From assembly GCA_963821815.1 (NCBI GenBank), contig CAWGFG010000006.1:1488001-1552000 (forward strand): 64,000 nt of DNA, written 5' to 3'. Numbering within the stretch: the stretch's first letter is position 1; the number at the start of each line of letters is the position of its first letter. The notes beneath the pieces were generated by a model. That model was given only the letters and a program-made list of their open reading frames with translations, did no database searches and had not been told where the DNA came from. Positions 8,272 through 18,700 of this stretch are shown here, piece by piece. The stretch comes from JASGTU01 sp963821815. Its GTDB lineage: Bacteria > Chloroflexota > Anaerolineae > Caldilineales > Caldilineaceae. The position numbers and the translations under genes are program-made.

Positions 8272-10986
8272 ATGGCAGACTCACCAGTTCCCTATAGGCG
8301 TCACCCACTGGATTATATTTTTGCACCCCAGAATGTAGCCGTCATCGGCGCAAGCGAAACCGAAGGCAGCGTTGGGCGCACGCTGCTGTGGAACCTTATC
8401 AGCAATCCATTTGGCGGAACCGTTTATCCGGTAAACCCGCGACGGTCCAGCGTACTCGGTGTACACGCCTATCCCAGCGTTCTGGAACTACCCGAGCCGG
8501 TGGATCTGGCGGTCATCAGCACGCGTGCTGACTTCGTACCCGGTATTATCGACCAGTGTGTGGAAGCCGGCGTCAAAGGCGCCATCATTATCTCGGCAGG
8601 TTTCAAGGAAATTGGCGAAGAAGGCGCCAAACTCGAGCAGGAAATTCTTGACATCGCTCGCAGTGCACAAATGCGTATCATAGGGCCAAACTGCCTTGGC
8701 GTCATGAACCCATTGAGCGGTCTCAATGCAACCTTTGCCAAGGGCATGGCGCGACCCGGCAATGTAGGCTTCATCAGCCAGAGCGGTGCACTTTGTACTG
8801 CTGTACTAGACTGGAGCTTCCAGGAGAACGTAGGCTTCAGCGCCTTTGTCTCCATCGGCTCAATGTTGGACGTGGACTGGGGCGACCTCATTTACTATTT
8901 GGGTGATGATGATCGCACCCGCTCAATAATTCTATACATGGAAAGCGTAGGCAACGCCAATTCGTTTATGTCCGCGGCGCGCGAAGTTTCTCTGCACAAA
9001 CCGATTATCGTGATAAAGGCCGGTCGGTCCGCAGCAGCAGCCAAGGCAGCCGCGTCGCATACCGGTTCCATGGCGGGTTCGGACGATGTGCTGGACGCAG
9101 CCTTCCGCCGCAGCGGCGTGCTCCGTGTCGACTATATCTCACATCTGTTTGCCATGGCCGAAGTACTCTCTAAGCAGCCGCGACCGAATGGCCCGCGGCT
9201 GACCATCGTGACAAACGCTGGCGGCCCTGGCGTACTCGCTGTCGATCATCTGATGGAAGGTGACGGTCGACTGGCTGAGTTATCGGAAGAGACCATTGAA
9301 GCCTTCAACGCAGTACTGCCGCCGCACTGGAGCCACAACAATCCGATCGACATCATCGGAGACGCAGGCGCTAGGCGCTATCAGGATGCCACAAAAATCG
9401 CGATTGAGAATCCGAACACGGACGGCGTACTTGTTATCCTCACGCCGCAGGACATGACCCGACCTACGCAGACAGCCGAGCAACTGGCCGAATTGGCAGG
9501 CACGACTCGAAAACCGATTTTAGCCAGTTGGATGGGCGGTTCGGACGTGGCGGCAGGCGTGAATGTGCTCAACCGTGCCGATATTCCCACCTTTGATTAC
9601 CCGGACACGGCAGCCACTATCTTCAACTACATGTGGCGCTACGCATACAACCTGCGCGGCATCTTTGAGACGCCGTCGTTGCCGATTGCCACGAAGGAAG
9701 AAGCCACTGACAAGCAGCATGCGTCAGAGCTCATTGATGCGGTCCTAAAGAAAAATCGCACCATCCTAACTGAGTACGAATCCAAGCAGATTTTCTCGGC
9801 TTACGGCATTACTACGGTACCCACTTATCTGGCTACGACGCCGGATGAGGCTGTGGAAGAAGCGGAGAAACTGGGTTATCCGGTTGTTGTAAAGCTGAAT
9901 TCTGAGACCATTACGCATAAGTCGGACGTTAACGGCGTACAACTCGGCCTGGAGAACGAAAAGGAAGTCAAGAAGGCGTTCAGCATCGTTAAGGATACTG
10001 TGACCGAGCGTGCTGGTGCAGAACACTTCCAGGGCGTAACCGTACAGCCCATGGAATCCTTGGATGGACAGGAACTGATTATTGGCAGTAGTCCTGATCC
10101 GCAATTCGGCCCCGTCATTCTTTTCGGCGCCGGCGGTACACTGGTGGAAATATTCCAGGACCGAGCGCTTGGTCTACCGCCACTGAACACGACGCTTGCT
10201 CGTCGCATGATGGAACAGACGAAAATCTTCAAGGCGCTACGCGGCGTGCGCGGCAAGGCGAGCGTGGATATTGATGCGCTGGAACGTTTGATGGTGCGGT
10301 TTAGCGACCTGGTTGTTGACCAACCTCGCATCAAGGAAATCGACATCAACCCGCTGCTGGCTTCATCGGAGCGACTGATTGCACTCGACGCTCGTGTCGT
10401 TCTGCATGATCCGGAGATTCCGGACGAAAAATTACCACATACGGCCATCCGACCCTATCCGTCTCAATATATGTCGACCTGGACCATGCCGGACGGCACT
10501 GATGTGGTGATTCGACCGGTTCGACCGGAAGATGAGCCGATGATGATCGACTTTACGCTCGCACTAAGCCCGCACAACATCTATCTACGACATTTCCATT
10601 CGGTATCCGTTAGTAGCCTTATCTCGCACGAAAAGCTCGCGCGCCTCTGCTTCGTGGACTACAACCATGAGATGGCGCTGGTCGCCGTGACCGAGGACCC
10701 GGTAACCGGTCGGCAGGAGATCATCGGACATGGACAGCTGACAAAGCTGCACGGTCGCGAAGAATCAGAGTTTGCCTTGCAGGTGCGTGATGAAGATCAA
10801 GGCGTAGGTCTTGGCACTGAGATGCTCGGCATCCTTCTACGGATCGCCCGCGATGAAGGGCAGGAACGTGTTGTGGCAGAAATTATGCCCGAGAACTCCG
10901 GCATGCGACGTGTCTGCACCAAACTCGGTTTCGACTTCGAGCGCATTCCCGAAAGCCCGAACTATAAGGCGGAAATCGAAATTTAG
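8272..10986 (+). CDS. Acyl-CoA synthetase (ADP-forming)/GNAT acetyltransferase fusion, Pat-like
   Basis: A 904-residue multidomain protein. The order is CoA-binding Rossmann domain (about 12-145), succinyl-CoA-ligase-like domains (about 150-460), ATP-grasp domain (about 485-700, with PVVVKLNSETITHKSDVNGV) and a C-terminal GNAT domain (about 735-904, with acetyl-CoA loop around RDEDQGVGLGTEML). This is the architecture of the protein lysine acetyltransferase Pat/PatZ. In Pat the acyl-CoA synthetase half is considered inactive because the phospho-acceptor histidine is replaced. Here that position reads SHTGSMAGSDD with His263 retained, so acetyl-CoA synthesis or regulation by acyl phosphate remains possible. 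The start has a TAGGAGAT ribosome binding site. It lies 86 bp after purF and ends at a strong terminator. Confidence 0.85.
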   Translation: MADSPVPYRRHPLDYIFAPQNVAVIGASETEGSVGRTLLWNLISNPFGGTVYPVNPRRSSVLGVHAYPSVLELPEPVDLAVISTRADFVPGIIDQCVEAGVKGAIIISAGFKEIGEEGAKLEQEILDIARSAQMRIIGPNCLGVMNPLSGLNATFAKGMARPGNVGFISQSGALCTAVLDWSFQENVGFSAFVSIGSMLDVDWGDLIYYLGDDDRTRSIILYMESVGNANSFMSAAREVSLHKPIIVIKAGRSAAAAKAAASHTGSMAGSDDVLDAAFRRSGVLRVDYISHLFAMAEVLSKQPRPNGPRLTIVTNAGGPGVLAVDHLMEGDGRLAELSEETIEAFNAVLPPHWSHNNPIDIIGDAGARRYQDATKIAIENPNTDGVLVILTPQDMTRPTQTAEQLAELAGTTRKPILASWMGGSDVAAGVNVLNRADIPTFDYPDTAATIFNYMWRYAYNLRGIFETPSLPIATKEEATDKQHASELIDAVLKKNRTILTEYESKQIFSAYGITTVPTYLATTPDEAVEEAEKLGYPVVVKLNSETITHKSDVNGVQLGLENEKEVKKAFSIVKDTVTERAGAEHFQGVTVQPMESLDGQELIIGSSPDPQFGPVILFGAGGTLVEIFQDRALGLPPLNTTLARRMMEQTKIFKALRGVRGKASVDIDALERLMVRFSDLVVDQPRIKEIDINPLLASSERLIALDARVVLHDPEIPDEKLPHTAIRPYPSQYMSTWTMPDGTDVVIRPVRPEDEPMMIDFTLALSPHNIYLRHFHSVSVSSLISHEKLARLCFVDYNHEMALVAVTEDPVTGRQEIIGHGQLTKLHGREESEFALQVRDEDQGVGLGTEMLGILLRIARDEGQERVVAEIMPENSGMRRVCTKLGFDFERIPESPNYKAEIEI

Positions 10987-11030
10987 CATCGAAGCTTATT
11001 GGTTCGACCCACAAGTACAAGTATTAGCAC

Positions 11031-11064
11031 GAAGCCGGCTCGTATAAGCCGGCTTCTGTTTTTT
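11031..11064 (+). terminator. Rho-independent terminator after the Pat-like gene
   Basis: A perfect 10-bp stem (GAAGCCGGCT at 11031-11040, AGCCGGCTTC at 11047-11056) with a 6-nt loop is followed by TGTTTTTT. It begins 44 bp after the stop of the acyl-CoA synthetase/GNAT gene and ends the leftmost transcription unit. The strongest canonical terminator in the window. Confidence 0.9.
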
Positions 11065-11164
11065 AGGTAATTCAGTTGTTGACATTGAATCACCAATAGG
11101 ATGGCCTGAAGCGAGTTCGTCTATCAGGCCACTACAGCTACGCAATCGTGTCAACTGCGTGGAG

Positions 11165-13348
11165 CTAGTTTGTGGGAACGATGCCCCAATCCAACGCTTG
11201 TTCAGCCGCGTAGTTATATTCGATGGGTAAGTCAATACCCAATGGTCGCTGACCGCTGCCATCTGCGTTCATCACCCAGATTCGCCAGGGTCCTTCACTG
11301 TTATTCTCATCTCGGCTACTGAGGTAAACAATGTGATGACCGTCCGGGCTCCAGGCAGGCGCCACGTTACTCGGCAACTGGTCAACCAACGTCGTGACCG
11401 GTCTTGTCAACGGATACATCCCTGAACCGTCTTCGTTGACTACAAAAATTTCCCAATGGGTGCCTTCACGGCTCTGGAAGGCAATGAGGTTCGTGTTCGG
11501 CTGCCAGTCCGGATCCTGATAGTATGGCTCTTTCAGCACTGCCGTCGTGGTGGCGCCGGGCTCGTCCTGCGTGACCTCAATGCTCGTGTTGGACTGGTAA
11601 ACGATACCGTTTGGGCCCCACGATGGCGCCTTAGCTGACATGAGAACCGGCAGGTCACGGAAGTCGCCGCCATTCACGTTGACTCGGCTCATCCCATGCT
11701 CCGGCTTGCGCACGAGCGGGAAACTGTCCATGAAGGGACCATCGGGTAGACAGATGCCGAAACCGACATCGCGGCACTTCCACTCGCCGGTATAGCGGCT
11801 GAATGCAACATAAGTGCCGTCCGGGCTGAATGTTGGCCACCCCAAGCCTTCACCGCCAGAGTAGATAAGGCGCTCGTTGGAGCCATCAATATCAATCAGA
11901 TAGAGACCCTTGTCACCGCCGCTGCGGGTAAACGCTACGGTCGTTCCATCCGGGCTAATTGCTGGATCGAAGCCAGTAGTCAGCAGTCGTTTGGCTCCGG
12001 ATGCAAGGTCAACGACATATATATCACCGCCCGAACGCGTCTGCACAATGAGATTGCCCTGCATACCAGTTGGCGTATTAATACTGTTGGCTGAACTGCC
12101 AGACGCGCTTGTGCTAGACGGCTGTACTATGACTGCTGCTGTCGAAAGTTCAGTGGAAACCGGGAGATTTGATTGGCTGCCACTGAGGTCAATATATTCG
12201 GATGCAGCCCAGCCGATCTTGTCGTCGAGTTGGCCACCAGCCAATTGAATCCATGTCCCGTCTGCGTTTGTACCGGTGGCGACAAAGACCTCGGAAGGTT
12301 GCGCCTTGGCTATAATAGCGTAGCTTGTGTCGGGACCCTTGCGGATGTTGAGCCGCGACTCAGACAAATTGACTACAGCGTCCATGAACTCAGTGACCTG
12401 TATATCAGCAGTCGTTTCGCTCTCGACTTCCTGTGCATTGACTGCAGCTTCGTTCTGCATCGAATCGGATTGGCTAGCGGCGCCGCCACTGTTTGCTTGC
12501 GCAAGTGCGTTGGGATCGACGATAGGCAGTTGGCCGGTGTTGAACGCAACGACATCGGAAGCCGCAACCCAACCGCGCATACCGCTCGGTGTCAGTGCAG
12601 CAAAGTAATCACCTTGCTCCGACCTGCCCGTGATGGTCAAGGCGGTTGCCGTCGGCAATTCCGCAGTCATTTCACCGCTCGGTGATGCAAGGAGCGCTGT
12701 GCCGGGTGAGCGGACTACCGCTACCTGTGAACTGACCGGGCTCACTGTGTTTGGGGCTCCGGACATGCCTGAGGTTGCAGACAGTTCGCTCGAGTCGATT
12801 GCCGGCATAACGGTCGGTATTGGAGTTGCAGTCGGCACTGGTGTGGGTGTCGGCGGCATCGTAGCCGTTGGCATAGAGGTGGCTGTTGCCTCAGGCGAAG
12901 CTGCGCCTGTCGACAGTTCGCCTGCACCAGCGAGTTCGTCATCTGCATTCAGGATCGGCGCATCATCAAAACCGATCATGCGAAGATCCTGTGCAAGGGT
13001 CCAGCCAGTACTGCCGTCGTTTGTCTCAATGGCAGCCCAATCGCCATCTGCACTACGGCCGATAACCGTCACCGGCGTGCCCAGCGACAGTTGATCCGTC
13101 GATTGGCCATCGGGTCTATCGTACAGCGTTGCCCCGTTGCCCCGCACAATTGCCACCCTACCCAACGACTGCGCACTAACTGCCGTCCCGAGTTGAAAAC
13201 CGTGGACGCCGATCTGACTCGTGCCGCCGAGCACAGCAATTGCAGCAATGAATATGACAAGGTAGCCGCGCAGACGAGAATATCTCACGCTAAACCGCGC
13301 ATCTTTGCTTGTCCTGGGTACTGATGCTTTTGACTCAATCCGAAACAT
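11165..13348 (-). CDS. Envelope protein with three SH3-like domains and a C-terminal TolB-like propeller
   Basis: 727 residues. The N-terminus has a basic stretch, a hydrophobic segment at about 29-47 and a possible signal cleavage near VSAQS, so it is exported or membrane-anchored. Three bacterial SH3-like repeats follow, about 65-112, 205-265 and 325-385; the third carries SRLNIRKGPDTSYAI. A Thr/Pro-rich linker full of PTPTP-type repeats separates the first two. The C-terminal third contains PD40/TolB-type beta-propeller blades, seen as repeated SPDG motifs (AISPDGTTVAF, TFSPDGTYVAF, AWSPDGHHIVY). The ATG at 13348 has a GGAGCC ribosome binding site; an in-frame earlier start would add 36 residues. 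The role is unknown: cell-surface binding or sensing is inferred from the domains. It is divergent from the TetR gene. Confidence 0.8.
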   Translation of the reverse strand: MFRIESKASVPRTSKDARFSVRYSRLRGYLVIFIAAIAVLGGTSQIGVHGFQLGTAVSAQSLGRVAIVRGNGATLYDRPDGQSTDQLSLGTPVTVIGRSADGDWAAIETNDGSTGWTLAQDLRMIGFDDAPILNADDELAGAGELSTGAASPEATATSMPTATMPPTPTPVPTATPIPTVMPAIDSSELSATSGMSGAPNTVSPVSSQVAVVRSPGTALLASPSGEMTAELPTATALTITGRSEQGDYFAALTPSGMRGWVAASDVVAFNTGQLPIVDPNALAQANSGGAASQSDSMQNEAAVNAQEVESETTADIQVTEFMDAVVNLSESRLNIRKGPDTSYAIIAKAQPSEVFVATGTNADGTWIQLAGGQLDDKIGWAASEYIDLSGSQSNLPVSTELSTAAVIVQPSSTSASGSSANSINTPTGMQGNLIVQTRSGGDIYVVDLASGAKRLLTTGFDPAISPDGTTVAFTRSGGDKGLYLIDIDGSNERLIYSGGEGLGWPTFSPDGTYVAFSRYTGEWKCRDVGFGICLPDGPFMDSFPLVRKPEHGMSRVNVNGGDFRDLPVLMSAKAPSWGPNGIVYQSNTSIEVTQDEPGATTTAVLKEPYYQDPDWQPNTNLIAFQSREGTHWEIFVVNEDGSGMYPLTRPVTTLVDQLPSNVAPAWSPDGHHIVYLSSRDENNSEGPWRIWVMNADGSGQRPLGIDLPIEYNYAAEQALDWGIVPTN

Positions 13349-13520
13349 AATTTGGGCTCCATATAATTTATGTAGAGCAAAGAATTCCTGCAGACTAAAT
13401 GATAGCGCATACACATCAGACAAAATGACTTCGTGCCGAACGTTGCCTGACGCCAATCAGACACGTCCGCTATTGAATAATCCTAGTATGTAGCTAGACC
13501 ACAATTCCATCACTCAAACC

Positions 13521-13549
13521 TTGACAAGGAACTTTTCTCACTCTATAAT
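13521..13549 (+). promoter_or_regulatory. Consensus sigma-70 promoter of the tetR-efflux unit
   Basis: TTGACA at 13521-13526 and TATAAT at 13544-13549 are separated by exactly 17 bp: a perfect consensus vegetative promoter. Transcription would start near 13556, immediately beside the palindromic operator at 13560-13577, and run into the TetR gene at 13635. Confidence 0.85.
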
Positions 13550-13559
13550 TCGTTACCCG

Positions 13560-13577
13560 ACCGACCGTTCGGTCGGT
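13560..13577. promoter_or_regulatory. TetR-type palindromic operator
   Basis: Perfect inverted repeat ACCGACCG-TT-CGGTCGGT, 8-bp arms with a 2-bp centre. It lies just downstream of the consensus -10 element at 13544-13549 and 57 bp ahead of the TetR start codon. Its position over the transcription start suggests autorepression. Such GACCG/CGGTC palindromes are common TetR-family operators. A second AT-rich hexamer (TATTAT) follows immediately and could be an alternative -10. Confidence 0.8.
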
Positions 13578-13634
13578 TCTATTATCCTAGCACAACGGCG
13601 GAGTTGTCAAACTCCAACTTGAACGGAAAGAGCT

Positions 13635-14231
13635 ATGAGTTCGGATACCACCATGGAGCAGTCGTCTCGCGATCGAGTCCTGCTCGCCGCACAAGAATTG
13701 ATCATCGAACACGGCAATGTTGACTTCTCCATGCGAGAACTCGCTGAAATGAGCGGTCTCGCCAAAGCAACGCTCTATCACCACTTCCCCGATAAAGAGA
13801 CCATCTGCCGTTCGGTAATCGAAATCGAGTTGGCTACGCTTAGCCGTCGCATTCACCAGGCTGCAGCGTCATCGGATGATCCGCTTAAGCAGATTACTGC
13901 CATTGTCGAAGTGTTGTTTGGCCCCGAGATCGAACGTAAGATTATGCTGCTGGTCAACACTCGAGAAGTTCCCGGTTTAGGCGTAGGGCTCAAAGATGTC
14001 GTGACAAAGTATCGCTTCGACCTGGCGCGGCCTATTCTCCAAGTGATCCAAAACGGTATCGACAAAGGCGTCTTTCGCCCGCTAGATCCTGAACTGACGG
14101 TCCTGAGCCTAATGGGTATGATGCAGAGCTTCGTTACGCATCGCCTGATAGCTGAACCTGACCAACATTTCCACAACGTTGTAGAACACACGCTCGACAT
14201 GCTACTCAACGGTATTATCGATCGCCAATGA
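13635..14231 (+). CDS. TetR/AcrR family transcriptional regulator
   Basis: 198 residues. The N-terminal helix-turn-helix is typical of the family: ELIIEHGNVDFSMRELAEM leads into SGLAKATLYHHFPDKETI at about residues 40-57. The rest is helical and should form the ligand-binding and dimer domain, which is too variable to predict a ligand. A GGAAAG ribosome binding site precedes the ATG. The gene heads a unit with a membrane-fusion protein and an RND pump, and a perfect palindrome overlaps its promoter. The natural reading is a repressor of its own operon that responds to a pump substrate. Confidence 0.92.
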   Translation: MSSDTTMEQSSRDRVLLAAQELIIEHGNVDFSMRELAEMSGLAKATLYHHFPDKETICRSVIEIELATLSRRIHQAAASSDDPLKQITAIVEVLFGPEIERKIMLLVNTREVPGLGVGLKDVVTKYRFDLARPILQVIQNGIDKGVFRPLDPELTVLSLMGMMQSFVTHRLIAEPDQHFHNVVEHTLDMLLNGIIDRQ

Positions 14232-14399
14232 GTGCCTATTATACGTCGTCCGAGACGCGAAGCGCCAGATATGCCGTTGCGCGCCCGCAGCAGAATGTGC
14301 TGCGCCCGCCGAATGCAACTGTGATTTCAGTCCTGTCATATCAGACCGATAACTAACTGTTTGATGATCATGTTGAACAACCAAGGCAATAACAATTCT

Positions 14400-15692
14400 A
14401 TGAGACGAACAGACCTATCCAAACGTAGTATTCAGTCGAGCCGAACGAATCGAGTAAGACGTTACACACTCATTACCTTCATTGTCGGTACAATGTTTCT
14501 GACGGCATCCTGTGCTTTGAGCCGCAATAGCGTTGATGCAACGCCACCGGCGCTGGAGAGCTATCAGGCGCCTAGTGATTCGACCGGTCAGAGCGAAATT
14601 CAGGTTGAGGATGAGATACTTGCCTCCCGGGAGAACTCAACCAGCCCGACCAATATGCAATCTTCCGCGTCGGCGGCGACGCCTCAAGGCAGTGGATATG
14701 TCGGCAGGTACACTGCAGAGATTCTACCCGTAGATCAGGTGCCGATTCTGCCCGAAGTCGCTGGACAAATCATCCAGTTCAATCTCGAGGTCGGCGACCG
14801 CGTTCAGAAGGACGAAGTAGTATTGCGTGTGGACAGCAACGTGCTGGAAGCGCAACGAGCACAGGCATTGGCAGGATTGCAGGCTGCGCAGGCGCAACTC
14901 GAGCTCCTCCAAGATGGCGCTGACGAAAGCGATATAGAAGCCGCACGGGCTGGCGTTACAGCTGCATCGCAAGGGTACCAACGTGCGCTGGATGGGCCGA
15001 CCCAGGAAGATCTAACAATGGCTGAAGCGCAGCTGCGGCAATCTGAAGCCGCTGTGAAACAGGCGCAGGCAGCTTACGATCAAGTCTCATGGAATCCAAA
15101 TATATCCGCCCTGCCGCAGAGCATGCAGCTCGAAGCCGCGACGCTGGCGCATGAAGCCGCACAGGCACAGTATGACAAAATCGCGAAGGGCGCGACCGAT
15201 GATGTCATTGCCGGCGCCTACGCACAGCTCGCAGGCGCACGCGCTCAGCTGCAAGCGCTGGAAGAAGGCGCCAAACCAGCGCAGATTCAATCTGCGCAAG
15301 CGCAGGTGAATCAAGCGGAAACGGCGCTCTATCTCGCTCAACTGCAACTTGACAAGTCCGATGTGCGGGCGCCAATGGACGGCATCGTCGCTTCCGTCAC
15401 TACGGCTGAAGGAGGCATGGCAGCGCCCGGTAATCCTGTCGCCGTGCTTCTATCGCCGGATGTCGAGATCGTGATTGCGGTCGAAGAATCTCGCCTGCCC
15501 CTATTGTATGTGGGACAGCCTGCGACGATTCGAGTAGATGCCTATCCTGATCAGCTTTTCGACGGAGAGGTTACGCTGCTGGCGCCTACGTTGGACCCGG
15601 CAACACGAACAATTCAGGTCACGATTCGTCCCACGGACGAAACCGGTGAGCTGCTGCCAGGCATGTTCGCTACGGTCGATCTCGGACAGTAG
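14400..15692 (+). CDS. RND efflux membrane-fusion lipoprotein (HlyD/AcrA-like)
   Basis: About 430 residues. A basic N-terminus and hydrophobic segment end at a lipobox-like LTASC, so the protein is probably lipid-anchored. After a Ser/Thr-rich linker come the first half of a biotinyl-lipoyl domain (LEVGDRVQKDEVVLRVDSNV), a long Ala/Gln-rich coiled coil with repeated AQAQLELLQ-type segments, the second lipoyl half (VRAPMDGIVASVTTAEGG) and a beta-barrel domain ending LLPGMFATVDLG. It would couple to the RND pump 63 bp downstream. The start is uncertain: ATG 14364, ATG 14370 and ATG 14400 are all in frame; 14400 gives the cleanest signal sequence and has an AAGG upstream, though at long spacing. 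Confidence 0.88.
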   Translation: MRRTDLSKRSIQSSRTNRVRRYTLITFIVGTMFLTASCALSRNSVDATPPALESYQAPSDSTGQSEIQVEDEILASRENSTSPTNMQSSASAATPQGSGYVGRYTAEILPVDQVPILPEVAGQIIQFNLEVGDRVQKDEVVLRVDSNVLEAQRAQALAGLQAAQAQLELLQDGADESDIEAARAGVTAASQGYQRALDGPTQEDLTMAEAQLRQSEAAVKQAQAAYDQVSWNPNISALPQSMQLEAATLAHEAAQAQYDKIAKGATDDVIAGAYAQLAGARAQLQALEEGAKPAQIQSAQAQVNQAETALYLAQLQLDKSDVRAPMDGIVASVTTAEGGMAAPGNPVAVLLSPDVEIVIAVEESRLPLLYVGQPATIRVDAYPDQLFDGEVTLLAPTLDPATRTIQVTIRPTDETGELLPGMFATVDLGQ

Positions 15693-15755
15693 GGATATGT
15701 TGCGACGACAGAATGCTCCGTTCGATCAGATCCAGTTTCGAAGGAACCGCTTGAT

Positions 15756-18700
15756 ATGAAGATTTGGGATTTAGCGATACGCCAACCGATATTCATGACC
15801 ATGATCCTGACAGCAGGCGTGGTGATGGGTATTTTCTCCTATTTTCGAATGCCGGTGAACCTATTTCCGGACATCGAACTGCCGGTAATTGTTGTCAACA
15901 CAATCTATCCCGGCGCCAGTCCCAAAGAAGTTGAAGACCAGGTGACCACTGTGCTCGAAGACGAGCTTAAAGCGATAGCCGGCGTTGAGAATATTTACAG
16001 CTCCTCTTCTGAAGGCCTGAGCACGGTCATCATGGAATTCAACATGGATTCCGACGTCGACAAAGATTCTCAGCTTGTCAGCGAAGAGGTGGGTCTGCTT
16101 CGGCTACAATTGCCGGACGGCATCGAAGAGCCGCTTATTGGACGGTATAGCTTCACCGATTCGCCTATTGTCTATTTCGGAGTAGCGGACAAGACAGGCA
16201 CAGCTACTCCTTCGGAATTGCGCACGCTTGTCGAGGATAACATACAGACGGACTTGCAACGCATCGATGGTGTTGGTCAGGTACTTGTCGAGGGCGGCAA
16301 TGTGCGCGAAATCCAGGTGCTGCTGGACATGGATGCACTTCAGGCACGCCGGATTGCTCCGCAGCAAGTCATACAAGCGATTTCAACAGAAAATCTAAAC
16401 ATCCCCGGTGGTTCGTTGGTAGATGGCAATCTGGAACTCCTTGTTCGCACGCCCGGCAACTTTCAGAGTCTCGAGGACATCGAGAATGTGATCATCGCCG
16501 ATCGAGAATCGCCCATTAGGCTGCGCGATGTCGCTAAGGTTGTGGATACATTCGAGGAGCGCGACACCATCACGCGCCTCAACGGTGAGGAATCGGTGGT
16601 CGTTAGCGTACGCAAGGAAAGCGGCACAAACACAACCGAGGTTGCTCAGAAAGTCAAGAAGGAGCTGGACACCCTCTCGGCCAATTTCCCCGAGTTGGCG
16701 ATCGAAATCGCAGGTGATGAATCAGAGATGGTTCAGCGAGCTACGCGTGGAGCGCTAGAGGATATTCTCTGGGGCTCATTACTTGCCGCTGTGGTCATCT
16801 TTCTCTTCTTCCGCGACTTCAGAAACACCATCATCACAATCGCGGGCTTGCCGGTCATTATGATATCGTCGCTCTTCTTCATGGATATCATGGGCATTTC
16901 ACTGAACCAGGTATCGTTGCTTGCCCTAGCGCTGGTTGTCGGCCTTGTCATCGACGACGGTATTGTCGTTCGAGAGAATATCCTGCGCTGGATCGAAATG
17001 GGCTACCGTCCGATTGTTGCTGCCAGCAGAGGTACGGCGGAAGTTATTCTGCCTGTCATGGCGACGACGGCAACGATCCTGGCCGTATTCGTGCCCGTTG
17101 CCTACGCCGAGGGTCTCATCGGAAAGATTTTCCGCGACTTTGGTTTGACTGTGGCGATTACCATTATCATTTCGGCGTTTGAAGCGCTGACCATGGCGCC
17201 AATGTTGAGTGCACAGTTCTTTCGGTCCAACGAAAATATCGAAATCGACGAGACGAAGGGCGAGGAGGAAGCCAAAGGTAGAGGACCGCTGGACAGATTC
17301 TACGCTACCATTCTTGGTTGGTCGATGCGGCACAAACTGATCACTGGGCTTTTGGCACTCATTGTGATTGCTGCCAGCGCCTTAAGTGCTAGAAATATTC
17401 CACGCAGTTTTATTCCGGACCTGGATCAGGGGCGGTTTGAAGTATCTATGGAGATGCCTGTCGGTACGCCGCTAGAAACTACGTACGACGAAGCGGTCAA
17501 AGTGGAGAAGATCATCCTCAGCCATCCAAGTGTAAAGAACGTGTTTACATCGGTTGGCGGCGTGGGAACACCCAACGCGGTTTCGTACACGGTTGTCGTG
17601 GACGACGCAAGCCGTGATCAGGAGCCGACTGCGAACGTTATGAACGACCTGCGCGAGCCGCTGGCGAACGTTCCAGGCGTTGCGTTCCAGGTGCAGAATT
17701 CATTCGTCAGTAACTCTGCACTGATTGGCAATCGTGACATCATGGTTGACATGAGCATGGACCCAAATGCAGGTTCTTATGACGACTTGGCTGAACAGGC
17801 GCAGATCTTTGCGGCAGAGTTAGCCCAAGTTCCTGGCACGACAGATATCGATATTAGCTATCGGAGCGGCACGCCTGAACTTCAACTGGATATCGACCGT
17901 GAACGGGCAACTGATTCAGGCCTCAGCACGGCTATGATCGGATCAACAGTGCGCACGCTGCTCAACGGCGATATCGCATCGATCTTTCGTGGCAACGGAC
18001 AGGAAGCGAACATTCGTGTTCAGTTGGACGAATCGGACCGCACGAGTGCGGACGATATCCTCAACCTGGGTCTGCTCAGCACCACGGGTCAACTCGTCCC
18101 ATTGCGAACAGTCGCCAAAGGCGAGATCGCGGCAGGCCCAAACGAAATCTCCCATTCAGAAGGTCGACCCACCATCAGCATTGGCGCTAATGTGGTGGGT
18201 CGCGATACTGCTGTCGCAACACAAGAAGTGGAACAGATTATAGAAGAGTATCAAATGCCGGCAGGCATGGACATCATCCGAAGCGGCGATGCCCAGGTAC
18301 AGGCTGAATCCTTCCGCAACCTAACCTTAGCGTTGCTTCTAGCGGTTGTCTTCATTTACATGGTTTTGGCCAGCCAGTTCGCAAGCTTCATCCAGCCGCT
18401 CATTATCATGATCGCCATGCCTTTAGCAGTGATCGGCGCGCTCTTGGCGCTATACCTGACCGGTAACCCACTTGACCTGGTCGCCTTCATCGGTTTCATC
18501 ATGCTTATGGGTTTGGTGACCAAAAACTCAATTCTGTTGGTGGACTTTGCCAACCGCGCCAGACTAGAAGGCAAGACAGCTGAAGAGGCCATGATGATCG
18601 CCGGGCCTGTCCGGCTGCGCCCGATTCTGATGACGGCCCTATCGCTGATTTTAGCCATGATTCCTGTAGCGCTCGGTCTGGGTTCCGGCGGTGAGTTTAG

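Noticed and set aside
11102..11131. TGGCCTGA/TCAGGCCA inverted repeat as a terminator for the minus-strand gene
   Set aside because: Loop of 14 bases and no T-run on the minus strand; too weak to call.
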